From: a bacterium
Lineage (GTDB): Bacteria > Sumerlaeota > Sumerlaeia > SLMS01 > JAHLLQ01
DNA length: 64,000 nt
Reading direction: 5' to 3'
Assembly (NCBI GenBank): GCA_020444065.1
Contig: JAHLLQ010000002.1
Span: 372,001 to 436,000 of the forward strand
Translations under genes and position numbers: made by a program
Notes under the pieces: generated by a model
Seen by the model: the letters and a program-made list of their open reading frames with translations, nothing else
The model's database searches: none
What the model was told of the DNA's origin: nothing
In this document: positions 36,536-48,061 of the stretch, in pieces
Position numbering within the stretch: position 1 is the first letter of the stretch
Layout of the letters: each line of letters begins with the position of its first letter

Positions 36536-39500
36536 CTGGATCCGGCGCATCCTGCTCACCCATCCAAGCAAACAACCCCTCGAGTCGATCTCGTTCAGTT
36601 GCCAGTGCACCATCCAGACCGCCATCACCATAGATGACCGATTCGAAGTGCTGTCGCAGTTCCTCAGCCAAGTCCTTTGCTGTTGTACCCGGTGGATAGG
36701 GACGCCAATTCGGCGAGGTCTGTTGCTCGATAATCACCGCTCGCCAGTCGAGCTGCGGAACCGATCGCAAGTATTCCGCACGCGCGCTCAAGTATTCGTC
36801 CCAGGCTTTCTGCCGAAGTGCATCCAAGTCTTCGCGCGTTGTGCCGGGTTTGAGTTCCGGGATGGAGTCGAGCATCATCGGAGCAAAACCCGTCGACACA
36901 TCGAGGCAGAGTTCCGACGGCGGAAGCGGCGGGGGAGTGGCTCCCAATCTCTGCAGCACACCCGATCCGCTGTCCGGCGGCAGCCCGCACAGCGCACGCA
37001 ACGACCAACTGTAACCTGCCGCCACAACGGCGCGCTCTCGGTCGTCGCGAAGCTCAAAGACACGGGCCATATTATCGAGTGCTCGCACAGCCGCATCCAC
37101 TTCGGATGGATCGTCGATAGCATCGAGTTTCAGGAAACGCATCGCCTCCTTCGCGCCGGATGCGATCGCAGCCGAACCCACGGAGCCGAGTGCAAGATCC
37201 GGCTCGTCCAGGATCAGGCGGCGGAACAGCTCCTCGCTATGGCCATCACCAAAATCGAGAAACGACTCCGGCTGGGACATCCAGAAGCGCGCGACCACAT
37301 CCCCGCATACCCGATGCAGTTCAGGACTCAATGCCGGCTGCTTCATGCAGAGCGGATACAGGATCCGCAAGACATCCTGCGGCTGTGGCCCATCGACTCG
37401 CGCGTCCAATTCGGAAAGAAGATTGATCTCATCAGGCATCCGCTGGCGAACCCGATTCAGGCGCCATTCTTTGTACCGCTCAATCATCCACCGATTCAAT
37501 CGCTGCCTGAAGGTGCCGCTTCCATCATCCGCCAATTCCCAGGAGTGCGTGGGAGCGATCTTCATCAATGTTCCTTCGTACTCGGATGACATGTAAATGA
37601 AGTGGCAACTCGTCGGACAGATCGCGCCGAATCCACGCTCGAATGAGAACATCTCGCGCCCCGTCTCAGTCGACCAGAGTCGTGCTGCCCCCTGCCACGA
37701 AGAGACGACGCGCGTGTCGTTTCCAATGAACTTCACGTTGTGCATCGGGAAGTCCGTGCGATCCAATTTCGCAATCAGGTGACCGCTATTGAGATCTCGC
37801 AGGACAGGTCGTCCCTTCTCCGGCCACGCAAGGAGCAGCTTTCCATTCTGCGAAACCCGAACACCGCTGATGTCGAATGGAAACGACATTCGTTCGCGCG
37901 GCTTCAGTGTTCCATCATCCCACAATCGCACAGTCTTGTCGGCGCCGATCGTAATGAAGACTTTCAACCGACGGTCATACGTAAGTTCACGGATTCCGGA
38001 CTTGTGGGCCAGGCGCTCACTCAGTAACTCACCACTGCTCGCCTGCAGCACAAGAAGTCGCCCGTCATCCATTGCAACGACCAGTTTCGTGCCGTCCGAA
38101 GTGTATCGGATGTCTAATAGCGACTCTTTGTCTCTGGCGTCCCAATCACCCAAGTGACGCGCTTCTTTGTCTTCCAGCGAATACAGCGAAATGTGCGTGC
38201 CTTCTTCGTTCGTCACAGCCAGGTGCCCTGAGTTTGGCTCGAGCGCAAAGGTGCCAACCGAACCCTCGAAAGTGTAAACGCCCAGAATTGCACTGTCGCT
38301 TCTCCGCGACTTCTCGATTGTGAAGATGTCGCCTCTGACTCCGGGAATGTAAATGACCGAATCGTCGTCGGTCATCATCGAACCGATGTAGAGATTGTAT
38401 TCACGACCACCGACAAAGAGGATGTCGCCGGTCTCTACGTCGCGTTGCTCGAACCACCGAAGGCTGATTGCGGAGACGAACTGGTCGCTCTCATCAAACG
38501 CCGCGACTCCGCCCGGAATTCGTGTGCCGACGTATGGTGTCTCGATCGAGCGGATGTGCGTCTTGCCCTTCTCATCAACGATCCAGACAGCGTCGCCGCT
38601 GGGCATGAGCACGATCCGACGTGTTCCGGCGACGGGGAATTCCTGCATCAGCGAGACATCCAACATTCCCGGGAACGTCATCAGACGCATCTTCCCATCG
38701 CCGTAGACGAGGAGATGTTGTTCGTCCTCAGCGAGATCGGCAGAGCCGACTTCGCGACCAGCAAAGCCTTCCGGACGGGGATTCTCCTGCATCAGCGGAT
38801 AGGGAGGAGAAGCAGGCAAGACGTCGCCGGACTTCATATCGATGATCTGATATTGGGGGAAGCTGTAGCCGCAAGAAATCAGAAGGCGTGCCGGATCGTT
38901 CGACATCGTCAGGCCAGCCACAGAGACCTCCGCCTTCCGCAGCGGTCCCGAATCGATTCTTCCATAGAGCGCCGGCGAATTGCCCTGGCCTGTCGCGAAG
39001 TAGCGGCGTTGCCGATCGCTTGTGTGATAGAATGCGTGCCAGCGCGATTCGATCGCGCCTGTCTCGTAAAGCAACTCTGCCTCACCCGTCTCTGGATCGC
39101 AGCGACGCGTTTCGTTGGAGGAGATCGTGATCAGGCGATTCGCACCCCAATAGAGGGCGCGAATGTATCGACGATGCGGAACCATTGGTCGCACGTCGCC
39201 GCTTTCGAGATCGACAATGGAGATCGCGCCCGATTGATCGCCCAATGCGATCTGCTTTCCGTCCGGAGAGAATTCCATCGCCGTGATCGCGGCTTCCATC
39301 GGACTCTCGAACTGTGTGACGACGTCCCACTGGGCAGTATCGATAACCAACAGGGGCACACCATCACCGACCAGAGCGATGCGGCTTTCGTCCTGCGAGT
39401 AGGCAACGAGCATACCCTCCGGAGCCCGATTTGCGACTTCAAAAAGGACCTGCCCCGTTTCCGCTTTCACCACGCACAGGCCTGACTCTTCATTGACTCC

Positions 39501-41324
39501 GATGGCGTAATTCTTGGACGGCGACCAGTCCAGATACTCGAATGGAATCTCCCACAGATCGTTGATCGCCAGCGTCATCAGGTAGCCCCACTCCCAGTAG
39601 CGATCGCGCTCCGGAATGTGCAGCAATTCCTCGACGGCTTCGGTTCGACGTCCCTGGCTGGCCAGCGATTCCGCCAGCAGCAATCGCGCGCGCATCGTCT
39701 CGCGCTCCGCCAGTCCCTTCGCCTGCTGTGTCGCAAGGCGAGCCTCATTCGCCTGTTCGAGCTGCTCCAGGACGCGCGAGTTCGCATCGGAAAGGCGCGT
39801 CGTGAGAGAGACCGCGCCAGTCGCCGCGATGATAGTGAGAATCACAATCACTGCGGCGAAGATTCGAAGATTGCGCTTGTTCGCGCTCCTCTTCGATTCG
39901 GCTGCATCGACCAACCCGAGGACTTCCTCTCGCCGCACGAGGTTGCCGAGACGTTCGGCTTCGCCTCGGGCGAGCTTCAGGTCGCCGCGTTTCAAAGCCA
40001 GGCGCGCATAACGTTCTACCAGGTCCTCGCGTTGGGCGTCGTAATCCGGATTCCCCGGCCACAGCACACGCGCTTGCCCCAATTTTGCCAATGCATCGGC
40101 AAAGTCCCGGTAATTGTTTCCGATGCTCGCCGTGGAGACTTCCGACGTCAGGGAGCGCGATTCCTGGCGGTTCCTGGCGCCGGTTATGAAATCGCGAAGA
40201 GCAGCGTGGAATTCCAGCGCAGTCGGTCGACTTTGCGGATCCGGACTGAGCGCCCACATTGCCAGTTCACCCAGCGCTTTGGGAACTTCACGATCCGGCG
40301 CGACCTCCTCGAACGGGATAATATCCCCATCCGCCGCATGGGCGAGAGCCTGATCCGTGGAGCTCCCCGGATGCGGCGAGTGTTTCGTCAGCAGGTAGTA
40401 GAGAATCCCACCGAGCAGGTAACAATCCGTCCAAGGCCCGAGATCGTCGGGAACATCCTTGGTCTGCTCGGGTGCCATGAAACTCGGCGTACCCGCGGGA
40501 CAGGGTGCGTAATCGCGCGTCGGGTACAGGTGATACGGAAGGTCCTTCGATTCGATGGGCACGTTGACTTCAAAGAGAACGGCCAGCCCCCAGTCGGTCA
40601 GCAGAACTTCGCCGTAATCGCCCAGCATCACCTGCGCGGGCTTCAGATCCCGATGCATCACGCCGCGTGAATGGGCGAAGGCAACCGCCTGGCTGACCTG
40701 CGCGAGAATCGGCAGATGCCTGGACAGCAGATCGTCTACCGACAACTCGCGGAACTCCGCCGCCAGGACTTCATTCCAGGACTTGCCGCTGACCATCTTC
40801 ATGGAAAGCAGCGGGATACCGGCTTCATCAAATCCAAAATCGTAGACGGGAAGGATGTTCGGATGATCGAGCAGCGCGGCGATCATTGCCTCGCCCTGGA
40901 AGGCGCGGCTCATCAAACTGCTGGAGACGCCTTCCTCTTCGTACTCGATCTGGCGGAGTTTCTTGACCGCGACGATTCGCCACAGCCCGCGCTGGATGGA
41001 CTCCCAGACTTCGCCCATTGTCCCGCGACCGACACGGCGCATGAACTCGAAGCCCGACGACTGCGTGCGTTCCTTGTCTGCGGGACTCAGGAGTGAACCG
41101 GGAAGATCCTCCCGCCGCTTCAGGCGTCCACCCAGCGTCGGAATGGAGCTTCCTTCCTCGCGTGGGAGTGGATTCTCATCCGAGCTCTCCACATAAGGGA
41201 GATCCCTGAAACTCTCGTCTCTGGGGTCTAGTGACTCGTTCGGATCGTCCGGCATCCCGCGAGGATGGGATCGCTTCCCCGGCAGCGTCGAGTCTTCTCC
41301 AGGTTTGTGATCGTTGTCGCTCAT
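36516..41324 (-). CDS. membrane Ser/Thr protein kinase with WD40-like repeats
   Basis: A 1602-residue PknB-type kinase. The N-terminal 90 residues are charged and low complexity. The kinase domain follows: P-loop GRGTMGEV (99-106), Lys121 in VAVKK, HRDLKPAQ (catalytic Asp226), TDWG (Asp244, Trp for the usual Phe) and MAPEQ (283-287). A membrane helix lies at about 486-508 (FAAVIVILTIIAATGAVSLT), then a coiled coil, then an extended series of WD40-like blades with DWD/H-type ends, and a helical C-terminal part. The layout is typical of planctomycete kinases. It probably senses envelope or cytoplasmic signals and phosphorylates local partners. It overlaps the prenyl synthase end by 20 bases. 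Confidence 0.88.
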   Translation of the reverse strand: MSDNDHKPGEDSTLPGKRSHPRGMPDDPNESLDPRDESFRDLPYVESSDENPLPREEGSSIPTLGGRLKRREDLPGSLLSPADKERTQSSGFEFMRRVGRGTMGEVWESIQRGLWRIVAVKKLRQIEYEEEGVSSSLMSRAFQGEAMIAALLDHPNILPVYDFGFDEAGIPLLSMKMVSGKSWNEVLAAEFRELSVDDLLSRHLPILAQVSQAVAFAHSRGVMHRDLKPAQVMLGDYGEVLLTDWGLAVLFEVNVPIESKDLPYHLYPTRDYAPCPAGTPSFMAPEQTKDVPDDLGPWTDCYLLGGILYYLLTKHSPHPGSSTDQALAHAADGDIIPFEEVAPDREVPKALGELAMWALSPDPQSRPTALEFHAALRDFITGARNRQESRSLTSEVSTASIGNNYRDFADALAKLGQARVLWPGNPDYDAQREDLVERYARLALKRGDLKLARGEAERLGNLVRREEVLGLVDAAESKRSANKRNLRIFAAVIVILTIIAATGAVSLTTRLSDANSRVLEQLEQANEARLATQQAKGLAERETMRARLLLAESLASQGRRTEAVEELLHIPERDRYWEWGYLMTLAINDLWEIPFEYLDWSPSKNYAIGVNEESGLCVVKAETGQVLFEVANRAPEGMLVAYSQDESRIALVGDGVPLLVIDTAQWDVVTQFESPMEAAITAMEFSPDGKQIALGDQSGAISIVDLESGDVRPMVPHRRYIRALYWGANRLITISSNETRRCDPETGEAELLYETGAIESRWHAFYHTSDRQRRYFATGQGNSPALYGRIDSGPLRKAEVSVAGLTMSNDPARLLISCGYSFPQYQIIDMKSGDVLPASPPYPLMQENPRPEGFAGREVGSADLAEDEQHLLVYGDGKMRLMTFPGMLDVSLMQEFPVAGTRRIVLMPSGDAVWIVDEKGKTHIRSIETPYVGTRIPGGVAAFDESDQFVSAISLRWFEQRDVETGDILFVGGREYNLYIGSMMTDDDSVIYIPGVRGDIFTIEKSRRSDSAILGVYTFEGSVGTFALEPNSGHLAVTNEEGTHISLYSLEDKEARHLGDWDARDKESLLDIRYTSDGTKLVVAMDDGRLLVLQASSGELLSERLAHKSGIRELTYDRRLKVFITIGADKTVRLWDDGTLKPRERMSFPFDISGVRVSQNGKLLLAWPEKGRPVLRDLNSGHLIAKLDRTDFPMHNVKFIGNDTRVVSSWQGAARLWSTETGREMFSFERGFGAICPTSCHFIYMSSEYEGTLMKIAPTHSWELADDGSGTFRQRLNRWMIERYKEWRLNRVRQRMPDEINLLSELDARVDGPQPQDVLRILYPLCMKQPALSPELHRVCGDVVARFWMSQPESFLDFGDGHSEELFRRLILDEPDLALGSVGSAAIASGAKEAMRFLKLDAIDDPSEVDAAVRALDNMARVFELRDDRERAVVAAGYSWSLRALCGLPPDSGSGVLQRLGATPPPLPPSELCLDVSTGFAPMMLDSIPELKPGTTREDLDALRQKAWDEYLSARAEYLRSVPQLDWRAVIIEQQTSPNWRPYPPGTTAKDLAEELRQHFESVIYGDGGLDGALATERDRLEGLFAWMGEQDAPDPVSADAY

Positions 41325-41670
41325 CCCAATAGAACATCCGCGGAGGGGCTTCTCAGCCGTCGACGGACTTTCTCTTCTCCAGATTCCCCAATCTGACAAC
41401 CGGACGGAATATGGCCACATATCCCTTTGTGCATCAAGGGATTATACCGGTTCGGCGATAAAGAGGAGCGTTCGGGGGCGGTCGATGAACCGGCCAATCC
41501 CAACGCCCATCTTCCTTGAGCAATAGTCAATCCATGCCAAAGATGGCATGCTTGGCGCAGATGTAGCCACGATCCTCATTGTCAGGACCGGTTTTTCTGG
41601 CGAGGATCCTGCACACAGCCTGGATGAGCGGCCTCTTGGCCGTCCTGAGCCTCACCCACGGAGAGCGCGC
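41325..41670. other. 346-base divergent gap with two short hairpins
   Basis: It must hold the promoters of the kinase (minus) and the histidine kinase (plus). Two palindromes are visible: ATCCCTT (41421-41427) with AAGGGAT (41436-41442), 8-base loop; and CATGCCA (41533-41539) with TGGCATG (41544-41550), 4-base loop. Either could be an operator. No convincing ORF is present; the frame upstream of the histidine kinase start is open but not conserved-looking. Confidence 0.4.
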
Positions 41671-43137
41671 ATGACTGCAATGGACACCGGCCAACTCCTC
41701 TCATTCCCCTACGAGATGTTCGAGAAGCTCGACGTGGGATGTCTCGTCATCGGCCCGGACCGCAAGATTCGAAGGATCAATGGGCCGCTGCAGGATCTTG
41801 GCCTCAGCACAGGCAAGACCGTCGGCTTGACCGCGGAGAATGCCCTCGCCCCCTGGGTCGAGGCTCCGAATGCCGCGAAGGTTATCTTCGATGCCGTCGA
41901 ATCGGCCTTCCAGGGCCAAGTCATCTCTCTCGGCGAGGACATGCAGGCCGTCTTCGCGGAGCCACTCGACCGTCCGCAGCGGCTTGCTTTCATCCCCCTC
42001 GGGGCGACGGCCGGCGAGGCAATGGTTGCGATTGTCTTTCTCGACGATTCAGAGAGCCGCGGCGTGCGCGGGCGCTTTGCTAGGATTCTCGATTCTGCGC
42101 CCGACGGCGTGATGGTGATCGATGCGAATCGCCGCGTTCGCGTTTTCAATCGTGCCTGTGGCGAGTTGCTCGGGCGCGATCCCCGCGATGTGGTCCGCAG
42201 CAATTGCGAATGCTCCGACGTCATTGGCTGCCACACGGAGCACGGCGTCTCGTATGCGACGATGCTGTGCCCGGCCCGGGCGCTGTTCCGCGGCCTGGTG
42301 AATCACCAGACGGAGGAAATGCTCTGCGGAAACGCTCGCGGCGAGGAACGTTGGATCGAGACGACCTACAGCCCTGTCCGAGGGCGTGAGGGTGAAATCG
42401 AGTACGTGATCGGCATTATCCGCGACGTCCACGAGCGGAAGATCTTGGAGGAGCGCCTCCATCAGACCGAGAAGCTGGCCTCGCTCGGCCAACTGACCGC
42501 CGGCATCGCCCACGAAATCAAGAACCCGCTCGGGATCATTCTCTCATCCGTTGAAGTCATCCTGGATGAGAAGCGCCCCGAGAACATGCGCAAAGAAGCC
42601 GCCCAGTTCATCAAGGAAGAGGTCCAGCGTCTCGACAGCAGAATCCGATCCTTCCTGTCCTTCGCGCGCCCGCAGCCGATTCACTCCGAGCCCGTTGTGC
42701 TCAACGGCGTAATCCGCCGCAGCGTGGGGGCGTTTGCGCTGGCCGAAGGGGCGATCGACGTTGAACTGGACCTGGAGTGTCCCGAAGTCATCGTGCAGGC
42801 TGATCCCGACCTGATTCACCAGGTCCTGACGAATTTGCTGCTCAATGCCGCCGAATCCATTCGTGGTCCGGGCCGGATTGCCGTGCGGACACGCACAGAA
42901 GGCGATTTCGTGCTCATCCACATCGATGATGACGGGCCCGGAGTGCCGGAGGAAGACCGGCATCGCATCTTCGATCCATTCTACACAACGAAGGCCGAAG
43001 GCACCGGCCTTGGCCTGTCGATCGTCTACCAGTTGGTCAGCGAACACCGCGGAACCATCAACGTGTCCACATCGCCCTTCGACGGCGCGCGGTTTACGAT
43101 CAGACTCCCGCTCCGCCTGCCGGCACAGTTTACCTGA
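41671..43137 (+). CDS. PAS-domain sensor histidine kinase (soluble)
   Basis: A 488-residue kinase with no membrane segment. GGAGAG at 41660-41665 sets the ATG at 41671. A PAS-like N-terminal domain (about 10-130) precedes a second PAS (about 133-265) that contains a Cys cluster: Cys179, Cys181, Cys187 and Cys200. The HisKA motif is GIAHEIKNPLG (His281), the N box has LLNAAES (near 392), and G boxes are DDDGPGV and GTGLGLSIVY. No receiver domain or response regulator is adjacent, so the partner is elsewhere. The second PAS resembles those of NtrB-like and sigma-54 associated kinases with a Cys cluster that may bind a metal or redox ligand. Confidence 0.88.
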   Translation: MTAMDTGQLLSFPYEMFEKLDVGCLVIGPDRKIRRINGPLQDLGLSTGKTVGLTAENALAPWVEAPNAAKVIFDAVESAFQGQVISLGEDMQAVFAEPLDRPQRLAFIPLGATAGEAMVAIVFLDDSESRGVRGRFARILDSAPDGVMVIDANRRVRVFNRACGELLGRDPRDVVRSNCECSDVIGCHTEHGVSYATMLCPARALFRGLVNHQTEEMLCGNARGEERWIETTYSPVRGREGEIEYVIGIIRDVHERKILEERLHQTEKLASLGQLTAGIAHEIKNPLGIILSSVEVILDEKRPENMRKEAAQFIKEEVQRLDSRIRSFLSFARPQPIHSEPVVLNGVIRRSVGAFALAEGAIDVELDLECPEVIVQADPDLIHQVLTNLLLNAAESIRGPGRIAVRTRTEGDFVLIHIDDDGPGVPEEDRHRIFDPFYTTKAEGTGLGLSIVYQLVSEHRGTINVSTSPFDGARFTIRLPLRLPAQFT

Positions 43138-43150
43138 CAGGCTGCCCACG

Positions 43151-43191
43151 AATACGAAGAGCCCCCCAGCGATCGGGGGGCTCTTCGTATT
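43151..43191. terminator. perfect 17-bp bidirectional terminator
   Basis: Arms AATACGAAGAGCCCCCC (43151-43167) and GGGGGGCTCTTCGTATT (43175-43191) pair perfectly with a 7-base loop. It lies between the convergent histidine kinase and TPR genes, so each transcript could end here. Confidence 0.88.
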
Positions 43192-43211
43192 AATCGCTTG
43201 TAAATGGCGGC

Positions 43212-43628
43212 TTAGTTCAACTCAGCCATGTGTTCCTGGATGCGCTCCTGGTCATCGCCATCGACGTGCTTCAGGTAAACTTCCCAGGTCGACTTCGCCT
43301 GGGGCACGTGACCGGTCTTCTCGTAGCAGAGAGCCAGGTTGTGGATGGCCTGAACCATCTCTTCGTCGATTTCGACGGCGCGCTTGAAGTGAACGATCGC
43401 CTCGCTCCAGTTCTCTTCCTGGGCGGCCTGAACGCCGAGGTTGTAGAAGTCCACCGCCTCGGTCAGCTCAAACCCAAGGTCCCGCAGGATCGTCGCGGAT
43501 TCCGCCGGATTGACGGAGTTCAGCAGAGTCAGCCCATAACGGCCCAGAGCCACATCGTAATCCAGCTTCAGTGTCTCGCGATAGCGATCGAGTTCGCGTT
43601 CGTACAGATCGGGGTCTTTCTTTGCCAT
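43212..43628 (-). CDS. small TPR protein
   Basis: A 138-residue soluble protein. The ATG at 43628 begins MAKKDPDLYERELDRYRE; the upstream in-frame extension looks non-coding. One to two TPR motifs are visible (VDFYNLGVQAAQEENWSEAIVHFKRAVEIDE and AIHNLALCYEKTGHVPQAKSTWEVYLK). The family is unknown to me; it may act as an adapter. It is divergent from dnaK. Confidence 0.72.
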   Translation of the reverse strand: MAKKDPDLYERELDRYRETLKLDYDVALGRYGLTLLNSVNPAESATILRDLGFELTEAVDFYNLGVQAAQEENWSEAIVHFKRAVEIDEEMVQAIHNLALCYEKTGHVPQAKSTWEVYLKHVDGDDQERIQEHMAELN

Positions 43629-43982
43629 GAAAACAAGCCTGTCGCAAAAATGTTGGGCCCGGCACGGCGTGCGGCCGGACAATGACGCGCATCGGTATCT
43701 GACAGCCCGGGGCGGTGTCGAGGGAAAAGACTTGCCTCGCTGAGCGGCGGCCGTGCGCCACGAAGCTGGGCCGCGGAATCCATCTCCTGCCCCTCACGAC
43801 CCACCGCGGTCCGGGACGTGTCTTTTTGAGCCACGCCCACCCTCTCGCGCCGGCTCAATCATCGCCTAACCACAAGAAAATCAAACGGTTCGCTGCCGTT
43901 ACGTCGGGAACACTCCGCTGGCCTTCATTTTGCGCCCCTGTCCGCCAGACAGAGATGTAGTTTCCCGGAGGCGTTAGGACAT
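43629..43982. other. 354-base divergent gap upstream of dnaK
   Basis: Between the TPR gene (minus) and dnaK (plus). No ORF looks coding. I looked for a CIRCE-type operator (TTAGCACTC-N9-GAGTGCTAA) and found none; no strong sigma70 or sigma32 element stands out either. TTGCGC near 43929 with TAGTTT 22 bases downstream is a weak candidate promoter. A good ribosome site GGAGG is at 43965-43969. Confidence 0.45.
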
Positions 43983-45902
<1,920 letters not shown>

Positions 45903-46017
45903 GCCGGATCACTTTTTCCTTTGCCTTCGGGGGGCTATCGGCTTAGGACCACGCTTCCCGACGGCAGGAAATCGTTTGTTTCCCAGCCAGTCCAATCCAC
46001 GCGGCAGGTAGTCAGTT

Positions 46018-46239
46018 ATGGCGAAAAAGGAAAAGATGTGCGAGGCCGACGGCAAGTACTTGATGATTAATGCGGTGGCGCGTCGCGCCAAGCAGCTTAT
46101 CAAGACCGGCCGACCCACAATCCCTTACGCGGAAGGCAACTTCGACCCCGTCGATGTGGCTCGCGAAGAAATCGCCGCCAGCAAGGTCATCGTCCGCAAC
46201 CGCAACGAGGAATCCGGCGAGCTCGAGAAGCTCACCTGA
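46018..46239 (+). CDS. rpoZ: RNA polymerase omega subunit
   Basis: A 73-residue protein matching omega: YLMINAVARRAKQLIKTGRP, then DPVDVAREEIAASKVIVRN. Omega helps assemble and stabilise RNA polymerase by chaperoning the beta-prime subunit. Usual length is 65-95 residues. It lies downstream of dnaK on the same strand, 115 bases away, and its transcript ends in a clear terminator. Confidence 0.88.
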   Translation: MAKKEKMCEADGKYLMINAVARRAKQLIKTGRPTIPYAEGNFDPVDVAREEIAASKVIVRNRNEESGELEKLT

Positions 46240-46267
46240 AGGATCCCTCTTCACCCGGAATTGAAAC

Positions 46268-46299
46268 AAGCCCCCGCATCCGTGCGGGGGCTTTGATTT
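46268..46299. terminator. terminator between rpoZ and ricT
   Basis: An 11-bp stem pairs AAGCCCCCGCA (46268-46278) with TGCGGGGGCTT (46283-46293), TCCG loop, followed by TGATTT. It lies between convergent genes. Confidence 0.85.
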
Positions 46300-46327
46300 A
46301 TAGTCGATTCACTGTCAGACGCTGTTA

Positions 46328-47563
46328 CTACTTCTTCCGTCTGCGGCGGCGACGACGGCCGCCGGACTTCGCTTCGCCCTCGGCACCTTCGGCCTTAGGA
46401 GCCTGGGGCTTTCCGTCCTTCTTCTTGGCTCCGCCGCGGCGCGACCTGGTTCTTGCCGGCTTGGCAGACTTGTCGTCCTTCTTCTCAGTCGATGCTGCCG
46501 CCTGTTCTTTTGCGCCGTCTCCGCCCTTCGACTTGTCACGCGAGCGCCTGCGGCGGCGACGGCGGCCCTTCTTATCCGAATCCTCCCCGGAGTCTTCCTC
46601 CGAGTCCGACTTAGCCTTTGCCTTTGGCTTGGCAGGTTGCTTGGGTTCCGGCTCCTTTGCGGGCGGGGGCTCGGGCGAGACGAGTCCACGGGCCTCGGCC
46701 CGTTCGCTCAACTTCTTCTCCAGGACCTTGGCCATGCTCTTCATCTGATCGGGCACGCGGACGTCTTCCATGTCCTCGATCGAGACCTTGAGGGTCGGCC
46801 CATCCTGCATCTTGACCGTGTATTCGCCAGTCAGGATGTTCCGATCGATGATGATGCCTTCTTTGCCCTCGGCCTTGATCGTCGCCCCCTTTGGCATCAG
46901 GCGCTTGTTCATGTCGCGGTACTGATCGACTTCGTAGGAAAGGCAGCACAGCAGGCGCCCGCATTGACCGGAGAGCTTGCTTGGCGGAAGATTGATGTCC
47001 TGGTCCTTCGCCATGCGGATGCTGATGGGGCGGAATTCCGGCAGCCACTGCGAACAGCAGGTTCTCAAGCCGCAGACGCCAAATCCGTCGATGACCTTCG
47101 CCTCGTCGCGCACGCCGATCTGCCAGAGTTCAATACGTGCGCGCAGAATCAACGACAATTCGCGGACCAACTGGCGGAAGTCGACGCGTTGATCGCTGGT
47201 GAAATTGTAGATCACTCGCCCATCGCCAGGGTCGATCCGAACGGTCGAGATTTTCATCGGCAGCTTCAGTTCGCGCGCCTTCTCCTTGCAGAGATTCAGC
47301 GCGCGGCTCTCTTCGGATTTGCGGACGAAGAAGGCCTCCTTTTCCTCTGCCGTGGCTCGACGCAGAATCCGTCGGAACCGTTCCTGGCGCAGCTTCAGTT
47401 GATCGGTCGAGACGAACTCGACGGCGGCGATAATGCCAATATCCTGGGACCCTTCGCGCTCGGCGACGACGAACTCCGAGGGGCTCAGATCTCCGATGCC
47501 GGGTGCGGTATAGCGCAGTGGCATTTCGTTAGGGGCGAATTTGAGGCTTACCAGTTGGGCCAT
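46328..47563 (-). CDS. ricT: PSP1/RicT-like protein with basic tail
   Basis: A 411-residue protein of the YaaT/RicT family. In Bacillus, RicT is part of an Fe-S-bearing complex that controls RNase Y and phosphorelays. The core (1-285) includes YNFTSDQRVDFRQLVREL and two Cys clusters, Cys164/169/170 (GVCGLRTCC) and Cys201/206/207 (QCGRLLCC), the conserved set. The last about 120 residues are an added low-complexity tail of Lys, Arg, Ser and Glu ending in a run of Arg and Lys, absent from short relatives and likely RNA- or nucleic-acid-binding. The Met at 47563 is preferred; a GTG at 47650 is an alternative. Confidence 0.88.
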   Translation of the reverse strand: MAQLVSLKFAPNEMPLRYTAPGIGDLSPSEFVVAEREGSQDIGIIAAVEFVSTDQLKLRQERFRRILRRATAEEKEAFFVRKSEESRALNLCKEKARELKLPMKISTVRIDPGDGRVIYNFTSDQRVDFRQLVRELSLILRARIELWQIGVRDEAKVIDGFGVCGLRTCCSQWLPEFRPISIRMAKDQDINLPPSKLSGQCGRLLCCLSYEVDQYRDMNKRLMPKGATIKAEGKEGIIIDRNILTGEYTVKMQDGPTLKVSIEDMEDVRVPDQMKSMAKVLEKKLSERAEARGLVSPEPPPAKEPEPKQPAKPKAKAKSDSEEDSGEDSDKKGRRRRRRRSRDKSKGGDGAKEQAAASTEKKDDKSAKPARTRSRRGGAKKKDGKPQAPKAEGAEGEAKSGGRRRRRRRKK

Positions 47564-47742
47564 TGTTCCAAGGACATCTTTGCTCGAGATTCCGTAATTC
47601 CTGCAGATTCGGCGGGATTTCGCCGAACTGGTGTCTCTCCCCGTCTCCACCGGGCAAACAAGCTTGCACGACGCCCCGCGGGCGCGCTAGCGATTTTCCT
47701 CTGTCGCCGGACGGCAGAATTCGACTCGCGGAGAGGCCCGAA

Positions 47743-48060
47743 GTGGAAGACGCACAGGCCGCCAACAATCGGCTCGCCACCAAGATGATGCGGATGGATA
47801 TCAACCGCATTCTGCTGCGCTGGGATCCCTTGCATGTCCAGGGCCTGCATGGCGCCGATCGCGAGTACGAACCGCAGATCGGCCCCATCCTGGTCCTCGT
47901 CAAGAAGGGCGCCGACTATATGGAAATCGCCCGCCATCTGCACGATCTGATGAAGGACGAATGGCGCGTTCCCCAAGATCGAGAAGCCTGCGTTCGCGTC
48001 GCCCGGAAGCTCTACAACGTCGGCGCTACATTTCGCGGCGACGCCCCGATAAAGGACTGA
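47743..48060 (+). CDS. small DUF1871-like protein
   Basis: A 105-residue protein. GGAGAGG at 47730-47736 sits six bases before a GTG at 47743; the longer open frame upstream is unlikely. The sequence MDINRILLRWDPLHV and the following helical part (MEIARHLHDLMK, VARKLYN) resemble the DUF1871 family of small cytoplasmic proteins of unknown role. It is divergent from ricT with a 179-base gap and ends one base before the convergent secreted gene's stop. Confidence 0.65.
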   Translation: MEDAQAANNRLATKMMRMDINRILLRWDPLHVQGLHGADREYEPQIGPILVLVKKGADYMEIARHLHDLMKDEWRVPQDREACVRVARKLYNVGATFRGDAPIKD

Positions 48061-48061
48061 T

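Noticed and set aside
43629-43982. CIRCE-type heat-shock operator upstream of dnaK
   Set aside because: No inverted repeat of the expected form is present.
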